This document shows positions 1-5,466 of a stretch of DNA of 7,615 bases, piece by piece. The stretch's first letter is position 1. Every line of letters begins with the position of its first letter. Origin of the DNA: Bacillota bacterium (GTDB lineage Bacteria > Bacillota > Clostridia > Acetivibrionales > DSM-1351); contig JAEWST010000009.1 in NCBI GenBank assembly GCA_023398105.1, positions 1 to 7,615 on the forward strand. Direction: 5' to 3'. The notes beneath the pieces were generated by a model, which saw only the letters and a list, made by a program, of their open reading frames with translations, was not told where the DNA came from and did no database searches. The position numbers and the translations under genes were made by a program.

Positions 1-1115
1 CCTTTGATGAGATGGAAATTGATGTGCATATGCCTGAAAGGTACGGAATTTATCAATCAGTTGGTGATACTGTGGGACCTGGAGGTATAATGCGTGCACT
101 TCGTACGCTACCTTTGTTTGTAGAAATAGCCAATGCAATAAAAACTTTTTGCCCAAATGCTTGGGTTATAAATTACACAAATCCATTGTCTCTTTGTGTG
201 AAAACACTATACCATGTATTTCCAAAAATAAAGGCCTTCGGATGCTGCCATGAAGTGTCTGGTACGCAACAATTACTTAAAGGTATTTTTGAAAAAGAAA
301 CAGGAGATGATATTTGGAGCAGAAATGAAATATTAGTAAATATATTGGGAATTAACCATTTTACTTGGTTTGATTATGCATCCTACAAAGGTAAAAATCT
401 TTTTCCTATATACAAAGAATATATTTCTAAATATTTCGATGAGGGATTTAAAGAAGAGAAAAACAGTGGAAACGATTACTTCTCAAGCTCTCACAGAGTT
501 AAATTTGATCTGTTTAATAAATATGGATTAATTGCTGCTGCTGGAGACAGATATTTAGCTGAGTTTATGCCAGGAGATACTTATCTATTGAATTCAGAAA
601 CTGCAGAATATTGGGGCTTTTCACTTACTCCTGTTTCTTGGCGTAAAGCAGATTTACAAAAACGATTAGAAAGAAGTAGACGCCTAGTATCTGGAGAAGA
701 GACTTTTAACTTAGTACCAACTGGAGAAGAAAGTATTCTGCTTATTAAGGCTTTATGCGGACTAAATCGCAGTATAAGTAATGTTAATATACCTAACTCT
801 TTTCTACAAATTAAAAATTTACCTAAGTCTGCAATTGTAGAAACCAATGCTATTTTTGAAGGAGATAGAATTCGTCCAATTGCAGCAGGTAGAATTCCAG
901 AGGGGATTCTAGCTTACATCAAGCCGCAAACTGATAACCATGACCGCATTTTAAGAGCAGTGCTGGAATGCAACATAGACCTTGTGTATGAAGCGTTTAA
1001 ATTTGATACATTAATTAATGGTAGACTAAGTAAAAAAGAAATAAAATGTTTAGTAGACGATATGATAAAAGGTACAATGCAGTATTTGCCTGAAGGTTGG
1101 AAAAATATAATATGA
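1..1115 (+). CDS. Glycoside hydrolase family 4, probable alpha-galacturonidase (5'-truncated by window edge)
   Basis: The frame is open from the first base (F-D-E precede the ATG at 12), so that ATG is internal. Roughly 75 N-terminal residues, including the Rossmann NAD-binding start, lie outside the window; the family is about 440-450 aa. GH4 enzymes cleave glycosides by an NAD+- and Mn2+-dependent oxidation/elimination mechanism in the cytoplasm. Counting from the ATG at 12, visible family motifs are YGIYQSVGDTVGPGG (11-25), INYTNP (53-58), the metal Cys/His pair C79-H80 and GINH with H116, and GDRYLAEFM (178-186). The substrate-class tetrapeptide is C79-H-E-V82 (nt 246-257). CHEV is the published signature of alpha-galacturonidases such as Bacillus LplD; alpha-glucosidases/galactosidases have CHSV and the phospho-glycosidases CDMP or CNVP. 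The enzyme probably removes galacturonate from small pectin oligomers after uptake. The gene is followed by a strong terminator, so it is the last gene of its operon. Confidence 0.9.
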   Translation, partial: FDEMEIDVHMPERYGIYQSVGDTVGPGGIMRALRTLPLFVEIANAIKTFCPNAWVINYTNPLSLCVKTLYHVFPKIKAFGCCHEVSGTQQLLKGIFEKETGDDIWSRNEILVNILGINHFTWFDYASYKGKNLFPIYKEYISKYFDEGFKEEKNSGNDYFSSSHRVKFDLFNKYGLIAAAGDRYLAEFMPGDTYLLNSETAEYWGFSLTPVSWRKADLQKRLERSRRLVSGEETFNLVPTGEESILLIKALCGLNRSISNVNIPNSFLQIKNLPKSAIVETNAIFEGDRIRPIAAGRIPEGILAYIKPQTDNHDRILRAVLECNIDLVYEAFKFDTLINGRLSKKEIKCLVDDMIKGTMQYLPEGWKNII

Positions 1116-1139
1116 CATGGTTTGTTGGAAATGAATGTT

Positions 1140-1176
1140 AAAAAAGCTAATCAAAATTAGGTTAGCTTTTTTTATT
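1140..1176 (+). terminator. Intrinsic terminator of the GH4 gene
   Basis: A 13-bp stem (1140-1152 with 1160-1172, one G-T pair, otherwise perfect) closes a 7-nt loop. The 3' arm runs into seven consecutive T (1167-1173) followed by ATTTT. It starts 25 nt after the GH4 stop. The matching A-run on the 5' side may let it work weakly on the other strand too, but no gene needs that. Confidence 0.9.
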
Positions 1177-1214
1177 TTACGTTTCAAGTCAGTATATAAC
1201 GAGTATAGAGATGG

Positions 1215-1277
1215 AAATACTATAATAATATTATTTCGTATTTAAAATGTGATACCTTAAATGCAAATTAGTATAAT
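1215..1277 (+). promoter_or_regulatory. Candidate hcp promoter region
   Basis: Two TATAAT boxes lie upstream of hcp, at 1221-1226 and 1272-1277. Neither has a good -35; the second has TGTGAT (1248-1253) 18 bp upstream. An inverted repeat AAATAC / GTATTT (1215-1220 and 1238-1243) lies between them. A weak -35 plus an upstream dyad would suit an activator-dependent promoter, as expected for a nitrosative-stress gene. I cannot assign a known regulator such as HcpR from the sequence. Confidence 0.3.
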
Positions 1278-1350
1278 TATGTTTTGTAGAGAGATATTTC
1301 ATAGCTCTGCTTATAAAAAGCTTCAGAAAATTCTAGAAGGGAGACTAAAG

Positions 1351-3000
1351 ATGGATAATGAAATGTTTTGTTTTCAATGTGAGCAAACAATAGGAGGCAA
1401 GGGTTGTACGAAAGCAGGAAACTGTGGAAAAAATAGTGAAGTGGCGGCATTACAGGATTTACTTATATACCAGTTAAAAGGTATAGGCTATTGTGGGCAA
1501 AAACTATTGGAAAAAGGTTTCAAAATAGATGATGAAACAGATAAATTTGTAATGGATGCTGTTTTTTCAACACTAACAAATGTAAATTTTGATCCTGAGA
1601 GGTTTGTAGAGTATTTGAGAAAGGCACAAGAAATTAAGGAGTGCTTAAAAAAACAATTACTTGAATGTAAATACCATTTTCCAGAAGTAGTAAGCTATAC
1701 ACTTCCTGCGACAAAAGAAAAAATGCTGAAGGATGCTGAAAAAGCTGGTATTATGTACGATCAGACTTTAGATGCAGATATCCGTTCATTGCGGGAACTC
1801 CTTATTTATGGAATGAAGGGTATGGGAGCTTATGGACATCATGCTCATGTTTTAGGCTATAAGGATGATACAGTAAGCAAGTTCTTTTATAAAGCTCTAG
1901 CAGCAGTCATAAATGAAGGTTTAACAGTTGAGGATTTATTTAATTTAAATATGGAATTTGGCCAAGTTAATTTAAAATGCATGGAACTGCTAGATAAGGC
2001 AAATACAGACTCCTATGGTAATCCTGTTCCCACACAAGTCAGTATCACAAAGAAAAAGGGCCCTTTTATAATTGTTTCGGGACATGACTTGAAGGACTTA
2101 AAGGAACTGCTTGAGCAAACAGAAGGCAAAGGAATCAATATATATACTCATGGTGAAATGCTTCCTGCTCATGGCTATCCTGAATTAAAAAAACATCCTC
2201 ATTTAGTTGGAAACTTTGGAGGAGCATGGCAGGATCAACAAAAAGAATTTGACGGTATACCAGGCTGTATACTAATGACAACAAATTGCTTGCAAAAACC
2301 TAGAGACTCCTATAGTGACAGAATATTCACAACGAGTATTGTGGGATGGCCTGAAATAACTCATATAAGTGAATTTAACGGTAAAAAGGACTTTAGTCTG
2401 ATAATTAATAAGGCTCTACAACTGGGCGGGTTCACAGAAGATGAACCTGAACAGAAAATAACAGTGGGCTTTGGGCATCATGCAGTGTTAAGCAATGCCG
2501 ATAAAATTATTGCTGCAGTAAAGAATGGGGCAATAAAGCATTTCTTCTTAATTGGGGGATGTGATGGTGCAAGACCTGGAAGAAACTATTTTACTGAAAT
2601 TGCAGAGAAAACTCCAAAGGATACGATAATACTTACCCTTGCTTGTGGTAAGTACAGATTTAATAAAATAGATTTGGGGAAAATAGGAGATTTCCCAAGA
2701 GTTCTTGATGTAGGTCAGTGTAATGACTCTTTTTCAGCAATAAGAATTGCACTTGCTCTTGCAGATGCATTTAAATGTGGTGCAAATGATTTGCCCCTTT
2801 CGATGATCCTATCATGGTATGAGCAAAAGGCTGTATGTATTCTTATAACATTGTTGTCATTGGGAATAAAGGATATTCGTCTTGGACCTACGCTACCAGC
2901 ATTTATAACACCCAACATTTTGCAAGTATTAATTGATAAGTTTGGAATTAAACCAATATCAACTCCAGATGAAGACTTAAAGGCTATATTAGGCAATTAA
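1351..3000 (+). CDS. hcp: Hybrid-cluster protein (hydroxylamine reductase), class I
   Basis: 549 aa. The start at 1351 is chosen because AAGGGAG (1337-1343) sits 7 nt upstream and the product then begins MDNEMFCFQC, the usual Hcp N-terminus; a longer in-frame ATG at 1261 adds 30 residues foreign to the family. The N-terminal cluster motif is C7-x2-C10-x8-C19-x5-C25, the class I spacing of strict anaerobes. All expected ligands of the hybrid Fe-S-O cluster are present: H245, E269 (THGEMLPAH), C313 (TTNC), C404 (GGCDGA, the persulfide cysteine), C432 (LACGKYRFN), C457 (VGQCND) and E491 (WYEQKA). The cytoplasmic enzyme reduces hydroxylamine to ammonia in vitro. In vivo it is linked to NO detoxification as an NO reductase and, in enterobacteria, to protein S-nitrosylation. 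It stands alone between two terminators with no hcr reductase partner beside it, which is normal for class I. Confidence 0.97.
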   Translation: MDNEMFCFQCEQTIGGKGCTKAGNCGKNSEVAALQDLLIYQLKGIGYCGQKLLEKGFKIDDETDKFVMDAVFSTLTNVNFDPERFVEYLRKAQEIKECLKKQLLECKYHFPEVVSYTLPATKEKMLKDAEKAGIMYDQTLDADIRSLRELLIYGMKGMGAYGHHAHVLGYKDDTVSKFFYKALAAVINEGLTVEDLFNLNMEFGQVNLKCMELLDKANTDSYGNPVPTQVSITKKKGPFIIVSGHDLKDLKELLEQTEGKGINIYTHGEMLPAHGYPELKKHPHLVGNFGGAWQDQQKEFDGIPGCILMTTNCLQKPRDSYSDRIFTTSIVGWPEITHISEFNGKKDFSLIINKALQLGGFTEDEPEQKITVGFGHHAVLSNADKIIAAVKNGAIKHFFLIGGCDGARPGRNYFTEIAEKTPKDTIILTLACGKYRFNKIDLGKIGDFPRVLDVGQCNDSFSAIRIALALADAFKCGANDLPLSMILSWYEQKAVCILITLLSLGIKDIRLGPTLPAFITPNILQVLIDKFGIKPISTPDEDLKAILGN

Positions 3001-3225
3001 TACATTTATCAACTTTAGAACATAATTCTTTCAGTGTAGGAGACTTACCAAAGGCTTGCTTAAAATAAAAGTTCTGAGTAAAGAGTATATTATCAAACTC
3101 TTTATTTGGGGCTTTTTGTTTTATTAATCATAGTGTTCCAAGCATAAAACACTCAAATTTCTTGATTTATATAAATTCTAGAAAATTAATGCGATATTTT
3201 TGTATTTTCGTAGGTTTTAAAAATA
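3001..3225. other. Intergenic region hcp-yjbQ, upstream part
   Basis: No gene of useful length on either strand. It contains the hcp terminator (3068-3123) and a minor 6-bp dyad AGTGTT/AACACT (3132-3137 with 3148-3153) of unknown role. The promoter and leader of the next gene follow. Confidence 0.6.
3068..3123 (+). terminator. Intrinsic terminator of hcp
   Basis: A long hairpin pairs 3068-3086 with 3097-3115. The apical 8 bp (TAAAGAGT/ACTCTTTA) are perfect; the lower part uses several G-U pairs. The loop is 10 nt. The 3' side runs into T-rich 3112-3123 (TTTTTGTTTT pattern). It lies about 70 nt after the hcp stop. Confidence 0.8.
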
Positions 3226-3254
3226 TTGACAGAATAGGATTATTAAAATAAAAT
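3226..3254 (+). promoter_or_regulatory. Sigma-A promoter for the YjbQ-family gene
   Basis: TTGACA (3226-3231), a 17-bp spacer and TAAAAT (3249-3254): a consensus -35 and 5/6 -10 at ideal spacing. Transcription should begin near 3261, leaving a leader of about 95 nt before the start codon at 3356. Confidence 0.8.
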
Positions 3255-3264
3255 TTGTTAGAGG

Positions 3265-3315
3265 ATGATGCTAATGGGAGAATTAATAAAAAAGCAAGAC
3301 ATTAATTATGGGTAA
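3265..3315 (+). CDS. Possible leader micro-ORF (16 aa)
   Basis: ATG codons at 3265, 3268 and 3274 are in one frame and read to TAA at 3313-3315. The ATG at 3274 gives MGELIKKQDINYG, preceded by a modest GAGG (3261-3264). It lies wholly inside the predicted leader, 40 nt before the YjbQ-family start. It could be a regulatory leader peptide, a remnant of a lost gene, or chance; the sequence alone does not decide. Confidence 0.25.
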   Translation: MMLMGELIKKQDINYG

Positions 3316-3355
3316 GATAACTATACAAATAGTAAAGTAAGAAAAGGAGAACTAA

Positions 3356-3748
3356 ATGAAGCTATTTGAATACAGCTTATCAACAAAAACTGAGGGGATG
3401 TACAATATAACGAGACAAGCAGTCGAGGCAGTAACTAGGTGCGGTGTAACCGATGGTATATGTGTTGTCTTTTGTCCTCACACTACAGCAGGAATAACAA
3501 TAAATGAAAATGCCGATCCAGATGTAGTACACGATATACTACTTGGGTTAAATACCGCTTTCCCAGATAGAAGAGAATTTTTGCATTGTGAAGGAAATTC
3601 ATCAGCACACCTTAAGGCATCTTGTGTTGGCAGCTCAGCTACTATCATTATAAATGAGGGTAGGTTGTTGCTTGGTACCTGGCAGGGGATTTACTTTTGC
3701 GAATTTGATGGGCCAAGAAATAGAAAGTTCCTTATTAAGGTGTGTTAA
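3356..3748 (+). CDS. YjbQ/UPF0047 family protein (secondary thiamine-phosphate synthase type)
   Basis: 130 aa, the usual full length of this compact single-domain family. AAGGAG (3344-3349) lies 6 nt before the ATG. Family hallmarks are all present: PHTTAGITINENADPDV (41-57) with H42 and E51; HCEGNSSAHLKAS (77-89) with H77 and H85; G-x-WQGIYF (107-114); and the C-terminal E-x-DGPR-x-R (116-123). The conserved His/Glu set is thought to form a metal/active site. E. coli YjbQ can replace ThiE weakly when overexpressed, hence the 'thiamine phosphate synthase' label, but the true physiological role is not established. The gene has its own promoter and appears monocistronic. No convincing terminator is visible after it. 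Confidence 0.93.
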   Translation: MKLFEYSLSTKTEGMYNITRQAVEAVTRCGVTDGICVVFCPHTTAGITINENADPDVVHDILLGLNTAFPDRREFLHCEGNSSAHLKASCVGSSATIIINEGRLLLGTWQGIYFCEFDGPRNRKFLIKVC

Positions 3749-3904
3749 ATTATACTTGGATTATGTGATAATGGAGTAAGTTGGTTTTCTTGGCAAATAG
3801 CCATTGATAAATTTCAGGTATTAATGTTTGATTTATTATTACAGCAGCAAGAAGTGATTAAATTCCAAAAATAAATAGAAAAAGTAGCAGGAAAGGGATA
3901 AGAA

Positions 3905-4087
3905 ATGTCAACAAAATCAAATTGTGATTGTTGTGTTTATTATGTATATGACGAAGAATACGACTGTTTTGAATGTGAGGTTAATTTAGATGAGGATGAA
4001 ATGGTCAAATTTATGCACAGTTCATTTGATGATTGTCCATACTTCAGACTCTATGATGAGTATAAAACTGTAAGAAAGCAGAATTAA
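3905..4087 (+). CDS. Small Cys-rich acidic protein, DUF6472-like
   Basis: 60 aa; GAAAGGGA (3892-3899) supplies a ribosome binding site about 5 nt before the ATG. Cysteines at C7, C9, C10, C21, C24 (C-x2-C) and C44 could bind zinc. They are spread through an acidic, tyrosine-rich sequence with the block ECEVNLDEDE (23-32). The pattern (N-C-x-x-C, YDEEY-x-C-x-x-C-E-x-NLDEDEM, CPY-x-R, YK-x-V-x-KQ) matches a family of small proteins common in Clostridia that I recall as DUF6472; its function is unknown. It is not clearly co-transcribed with the YjbQ-family gene, because 156 nt separate them. A weak TTGATA/TTTGAT pair at 3804-3832 might be its promoter. Confidence 0.75.
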   Translation: MSTKSNCDCCVYYVYDEEYDCFECEVNLDEDEMVKFMHSSFDDCPYFRLYDEYKTVRKQN

Positions 4088-4137
4088 CATTAGCATAAGA
4101 ATATAATAGTTATGAGGGTAGTGAATAATTCATACCA

Positions 4138-4482
4138 TTATTTGTCTGAATTATATCTTAGTTTCATAAATTCAATATAGTCCTCAATTTGCTTAATGGC
4201 TTCTTCAGGTAAATTGGATACATCAAGGCTTTTAGGTTTGTCGTTTTTTGAATATTCAACTCCAGAATGACATTTTTCAGTTCTTCCAAGTAAATAATCT
4301 ACCGATACCTTAAAGTAGTCAGCAACTTTTTCTTTAATTTTATCACTAGGCGTCCGATTACCAGCTTCATATTGAGATAAAGTTGTATTACTTATATTTA
4401 AAATTTTTGAAAATTCCAATTGATTTAAGTTATTTTTTTCTCTAAGTTTTTTAATTCTTTTGCCTAAAATGTTAGTATCCAT
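4138..4482 (-). CDS. Xre/SinR-like transcriptional regulator, copy A
   Basis: 114 aa on the minus strand; AAAGGA about 7 nt before the ATG sets the start. Residues 8-65 form a helix-turn-helix Xre domain (LGKRIKKLRE, QLEFSKILNIS, TTLSQYEAGNRTPS, DYFKVSVDYLLGRTE). Its recognition-helix region NTTLSQYEAGNRTPS (32-46) is identical to copy B. A variable linker (71-86) leads to LPEEAIKQIEDYIEFMK (91-107), an amphipathic helix typical of dimerisation tails in this type of repressor. It is closely paralogous to copy B: 4 differences in the first 70 residues, most divergence in the linker. It probably represses from the operator-like repeats upstream and controls its own expression. There is no integrase, excisionase or ImmA-type protease nearby, so this is not an evident phage or ICE switch. 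Confidence 0.9.
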   Translation of the reverse strand: MDTNILGKRIKKLREKNNLNQLEFSKILNISNTTLSQYEAGNRTPSDKIKEKVADYFKVSVDYLLGRTEKCHSGVEYSKNDKPKSLDVSNLPEEAIKQIEDYIEFMKLRYNSDK

Positions 4483-4509
4483 TGGGTTCCTTTCTCATCT
4501 TGTGGACAA

Positions 4510-4515
4510 ATTATA
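4510..4515 (-). promoter_or_regulatory. Leftward -10 box of Xre copy A
   Basis: Read on the minus strand the sequence is TATAAT, about 30 nt upstream of the start codon and in the same place as in copy B. No good -35 box is seen at 17 bp, so the promoter is probably weak. An alternative -35 (TTGACA, complement of 4551-4556) lies inside operator-like site O1 but fits only poorer -10 sequences. Confidence 0.5.
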
Positions 4516-4541
4516 TAACTACAAAATTTATCAAATATATT

Positions 4542-4618
4542 TTTACAAAATGTCAAAATAATAATTGACATTTACGGAAAGTAAAAGTATAATAAATCTT
4601 AGATTTACAAAATATAAA
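4542..4618. promoter_or_regulatory. Operator-like array A (three sites)
   Basis: Three 15-bp sites of the TTTAC-N5-GTAAA type: O1 4542-4556 (TTTAC AAAAT GTCAA), O2 4571-4585 (TTTAC GGAAA GTAAA, perfect arms) and O3 4604-4618 (TTTAC AAAAT ATAAA). Start-to-start spacings are 29 and 33 bp, about three helical turns each, so all sites could lie on roughly one DNA face. O2 fills the spacer of the rightward promoter and O3 lies just past the expected start site, a repression geometry. Binding by the adjacent Xre proteins is inferred. Confidence 0.65.
4565..4593 (+). promoter_or_regulatory. Rightward consensus promoter A, no sense gene downstream
   Basis: TTGACA (4565-4570), 17-bp spacer, TATAAT (4588-4593): a perfect sigma-A match. 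Transcription would start near 4600 and, after about 100 nt, enter Xre copy B in antisense. No convincing ORF follows (the ATG at 4647 opens only 10 codons without a ribosome binding site). It may be an orphan left by the duplication, or drive a small or antisense RNA. Confidence 0.7.
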
Positions 4619-4640
4619 AAATATACTATCTTTGATATAA

Positions 4641-4681
4641 ATAAAAATGCTACAAATACTAAAGCATCTAAGTCATTAGAT
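4641..4681 (-). terminator. Weak terminator after Xre copy B
   Basis: Two adjacent hairpins lie just past the copy B stop on the minus strand. The first pairs 4666-4671 with 4676-4681 (ATCTAA/TTAGAT, 4-nt loop). The second pairs 4647-4651 with 4663-4667 (ATGCT/AGCAT) and is followed, reading leftward, by a T-run (complement of 4642-4646). The stems are short and overlap by two bases, so the call is weak. Confidence 0.3.
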
Positions 4682-4703
4682 TTGGTAGATATCCAAACTA
4701 TTC

Positions 4704-5045
4704 TTAGTAAGATTTGTATTTCTGTTTAACAAATTCTATATAGTCCTCAATTTGCTTAATGGCTTCATCAGGAAGATTTGAAACATCAAAATTATAGTAA
4801 TCTTCATTTTTTGAACCTTTGGCCTCTGAATTGCATTTTTCAGTTCTTCCGAGAAGATAATCTACAGAGACATCAAAATAGTCAGCTACCTTTTCCTTAA
4901 TTTCATCACTAGGTGTTCGGTTGCCAGCTTCGTATTGAGATAAAGTTGTGTTGCTTATATTTAAAATTTTTGAAAATTCTAATTGATTTAGATTTTTCTT
5001 TTCTCTGAGTCTTTTAATTCTCTTCCCTAAAATGTTAGTATCCAT
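4704..5045 (-). CDS. Xre/SinR-like transcriptional regulator, copy B
   Basis: 113 aa on the minus strand; GAAAGGA about 7 nt before the ATG sets the start. Same layout as copy A: Xre helix-turn-helix domain at about 8-65, recognition-helix region NTTLSQYEAGNRTPS unchanged, and C-terminal amphipathic helix LPDEAIKQIEDYIEFVK (91-107). Changes in the DNA-binding half are few (K12R, N17K, K48E, K58D). The linker (72-86) is largely different and the last residues differ. Both copies should therefore see the same operators while possibly differing in oligomerisation or ligand response; hetero-dimers are conceivable. Its start faces the operator-like array and the strong rightward promoter that leads to the SWIM-like gene at 5467, so that gene is the likely primary target. 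Confidence 0.9.
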   Translation of the reverse strand: MDTNILGKRIKRLREKKNLNQLEFSKILNISNTTLSQYEAGNRTPSDEIKEKVADYFDVSVDYLLGRTEKCNSEAKGSKNEDYYNFDVSNLPDEAIKQIEDYIEFVKQKYKSY

Positions 5046-5072
5046 AAGATTCCTTTCACATTTAGTGGATTA

Positions 5073-5081
5073 ATTATATCA
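5073..5081 (-). promoter_or_regulatory. Leftward extended -10 of Xre copy B
   Basis: The minus strand reads TGATATAAT, an extended -10 (TGn-TATAAT), 30 nt upstream of the copy B start and conserved in position with copy A. No proper -35 is visible, which extended -10 promoters can tolerate. The TGn element is absent in copy A, so the two genes may differ in basal expression. Confidence 0.55.
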
Positions 5082-5106
5082 TAATGATATTTATCAAATA
5101 TGTATT

Positions 5107-5183
5107 TTCACAAAATGCCAAAAAAAATATTGACATTCACAAAAAGTAAAAGTATAATAAATGTAAGTTTTACAAAATGTTAA
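5107..5183. promoter_or_regulatory. Operator-like array B (three sites)
   Basis: O1 5107-5121 (TTCAC AAAAT GCCAA), O2 5136-5150 (TTCAC AAAAA GTAAA) and O3 5169-5183 (TTTAC AAAAT GTTAA). Start-to-start spacings of 29 and 33 bp are identical to array A. O2 again occupies the spacer of the rightward promoter. Individual sites differ between the arrays (A has the better O1 and O2, B the better O3), which could give different repression strength at the two promoters. Confidence 0.65.
5130..5158 (+). promoter_or_regulatory. Rightward consensus promoter B, toward the SWIM-like gene
   Basis: TTGACA (5130-5135), 17-bp spacer, TATAAT (5153-5158), a perfect sigma-A match. The start site would be near 5165, giving a leader of about 300 nt to the gene at 5467 with no other gene between. 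The full consensus combined with an operator in its spacer suggests tight repression with a large induced output. Confidence 0.75.
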
Positions 5184-5246
5184 AAAATATACTAAAAAAT
5201 ACGATTAATTGATTGAGAAGTATTGAAAGAGCTGTTATGAGCACAA

Positions 5247-5261
5247 TTTACAAAATGTAAA
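5247..5261. promoter_or_regulatory. Perfect palindromic operator-like site (O4)
   Basis: TTTAC-AAAAT-GTAAA with perfect 5-bp arms, the best match to the site consensus in the window. It lies 78 bp downstream of O3, well inside the predicted leader of the 5467 gene and outside the duplicated unit. It could act as a roadblock or a looping partner for the promoter sites. A degenerate neighbour (ATTAC AAAAA TTAAA) lies at 5283-5297. Confidence 0.6.
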
Positions 5262-5466
5262 TATGCTGTTTGTGGAATTTGAATTACAAAAATTAAAGTT
5301 ATTGACTAAGATTATTAAAATGCTTTAGTCATAATTTAAATATATCATTAAATGTTAGAGATAAAAAGGACATACATTTCAATAAGCAATACAAAAACAT
5401 CAGAATAATCTGTACAAGGTTAATAAATACAATTAAAAGCTAAAATTAACAAGGGGGAAGAGCTAG

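Larger units (their letters stand above)
4138..4628. repeat. Duplicated regulator module, copy A
   Basis: Xre gene plus its upstream control region, matching 4704-5194 in the same orientation at an offset of 563-566 bp. Similarity covers the whole gene, the ribosome binding site, the leftward TATAAT, all three operator-like sites and the rightward promoter. It stops just after the shared ATATACTA (4621-4628 and 5187-5194). The sequence beyond (4629-4703) has no counterpart on the right of copy B. Confidence 0.85.
4704..5194. repeat. Duplicated regulator module, copy B
   Basis: Direct repeat of 4138-4628, separated from it by 75 bp. The third codon positions and the linker have diverged visibly, so the duplication is not recent. 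In contrast, the -35/-10 boxes, the operator spacing and the helix-turn-helix are conserved, which suggests selection on the DNA-recognition circuit. Confidence 0.85.
5046..5466. other. Intergenic control region between Xre copy B and the SWIM-like gene
   Basis: 421 bp without a sizeable ORF. From left to right it holds the leftward TATAAT of copy B, three operator-like sites, the rightward consensus promoter and the palindromic fourth operator-like site (5247-5261). A degenerate site follows at 5283-5297, then a small dyad GACTAA/TTAGTC (5304-5309 with 5325-5330), and about 130 bp of featureless AT-rich leader before the gene at 5467. A 7-codon ATG frame at 5237 spans the fourth operator and is probably chance. 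Confidence 0.7.

Noticed and set aside
12..14. ATG at 12 as the real start of the GH4 gene
   Set aside because: The family sequence continues upstream (F-D-E) and the NAD-binding domain would be missing; the gene simply runs off the window edge.
581..847. Minus-strand open frame inside the GH4 gene
   Set aside because: Lies wholly antisense to a conserved gene and has no protein-like motif or ribosome binding site. The minus-strand frames at 2715-2996, 5599-5823 and 5946-6161 are rejected for the same reason.
1261..1350. 30-residue N-terminal extension of Hcp from an upstream in-frame ATG
   Set aside because: No ribosome binding site, the sequence is unlike any Hcp N-terminus, and the ATG at 1351 has a good one and gives the canonical MFCFQC start.
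4647..4679. 10-codon ATG frame after promoter A
   Set aside because: No ribosome binding site and too short to support; it overlaps the hairpins assigned to the end of Xre copy B.
4138..5045. Phage or ICE immunity region (CI/Cro or ImmR type)
   Set aside because: Two Xre genes in tandem invite this, but both face the same way and no integrase, protease, replication or conjugation gene is in the window.
4542..5261. CRISPR array or transposon-end repeats as the meaning of the repeated AT-rich motifs
   Set aside because: The sites are palindromic, tied to promoter elements and irregularly spaced overall; there are no spacers, cas genes, transposase or target duplications.
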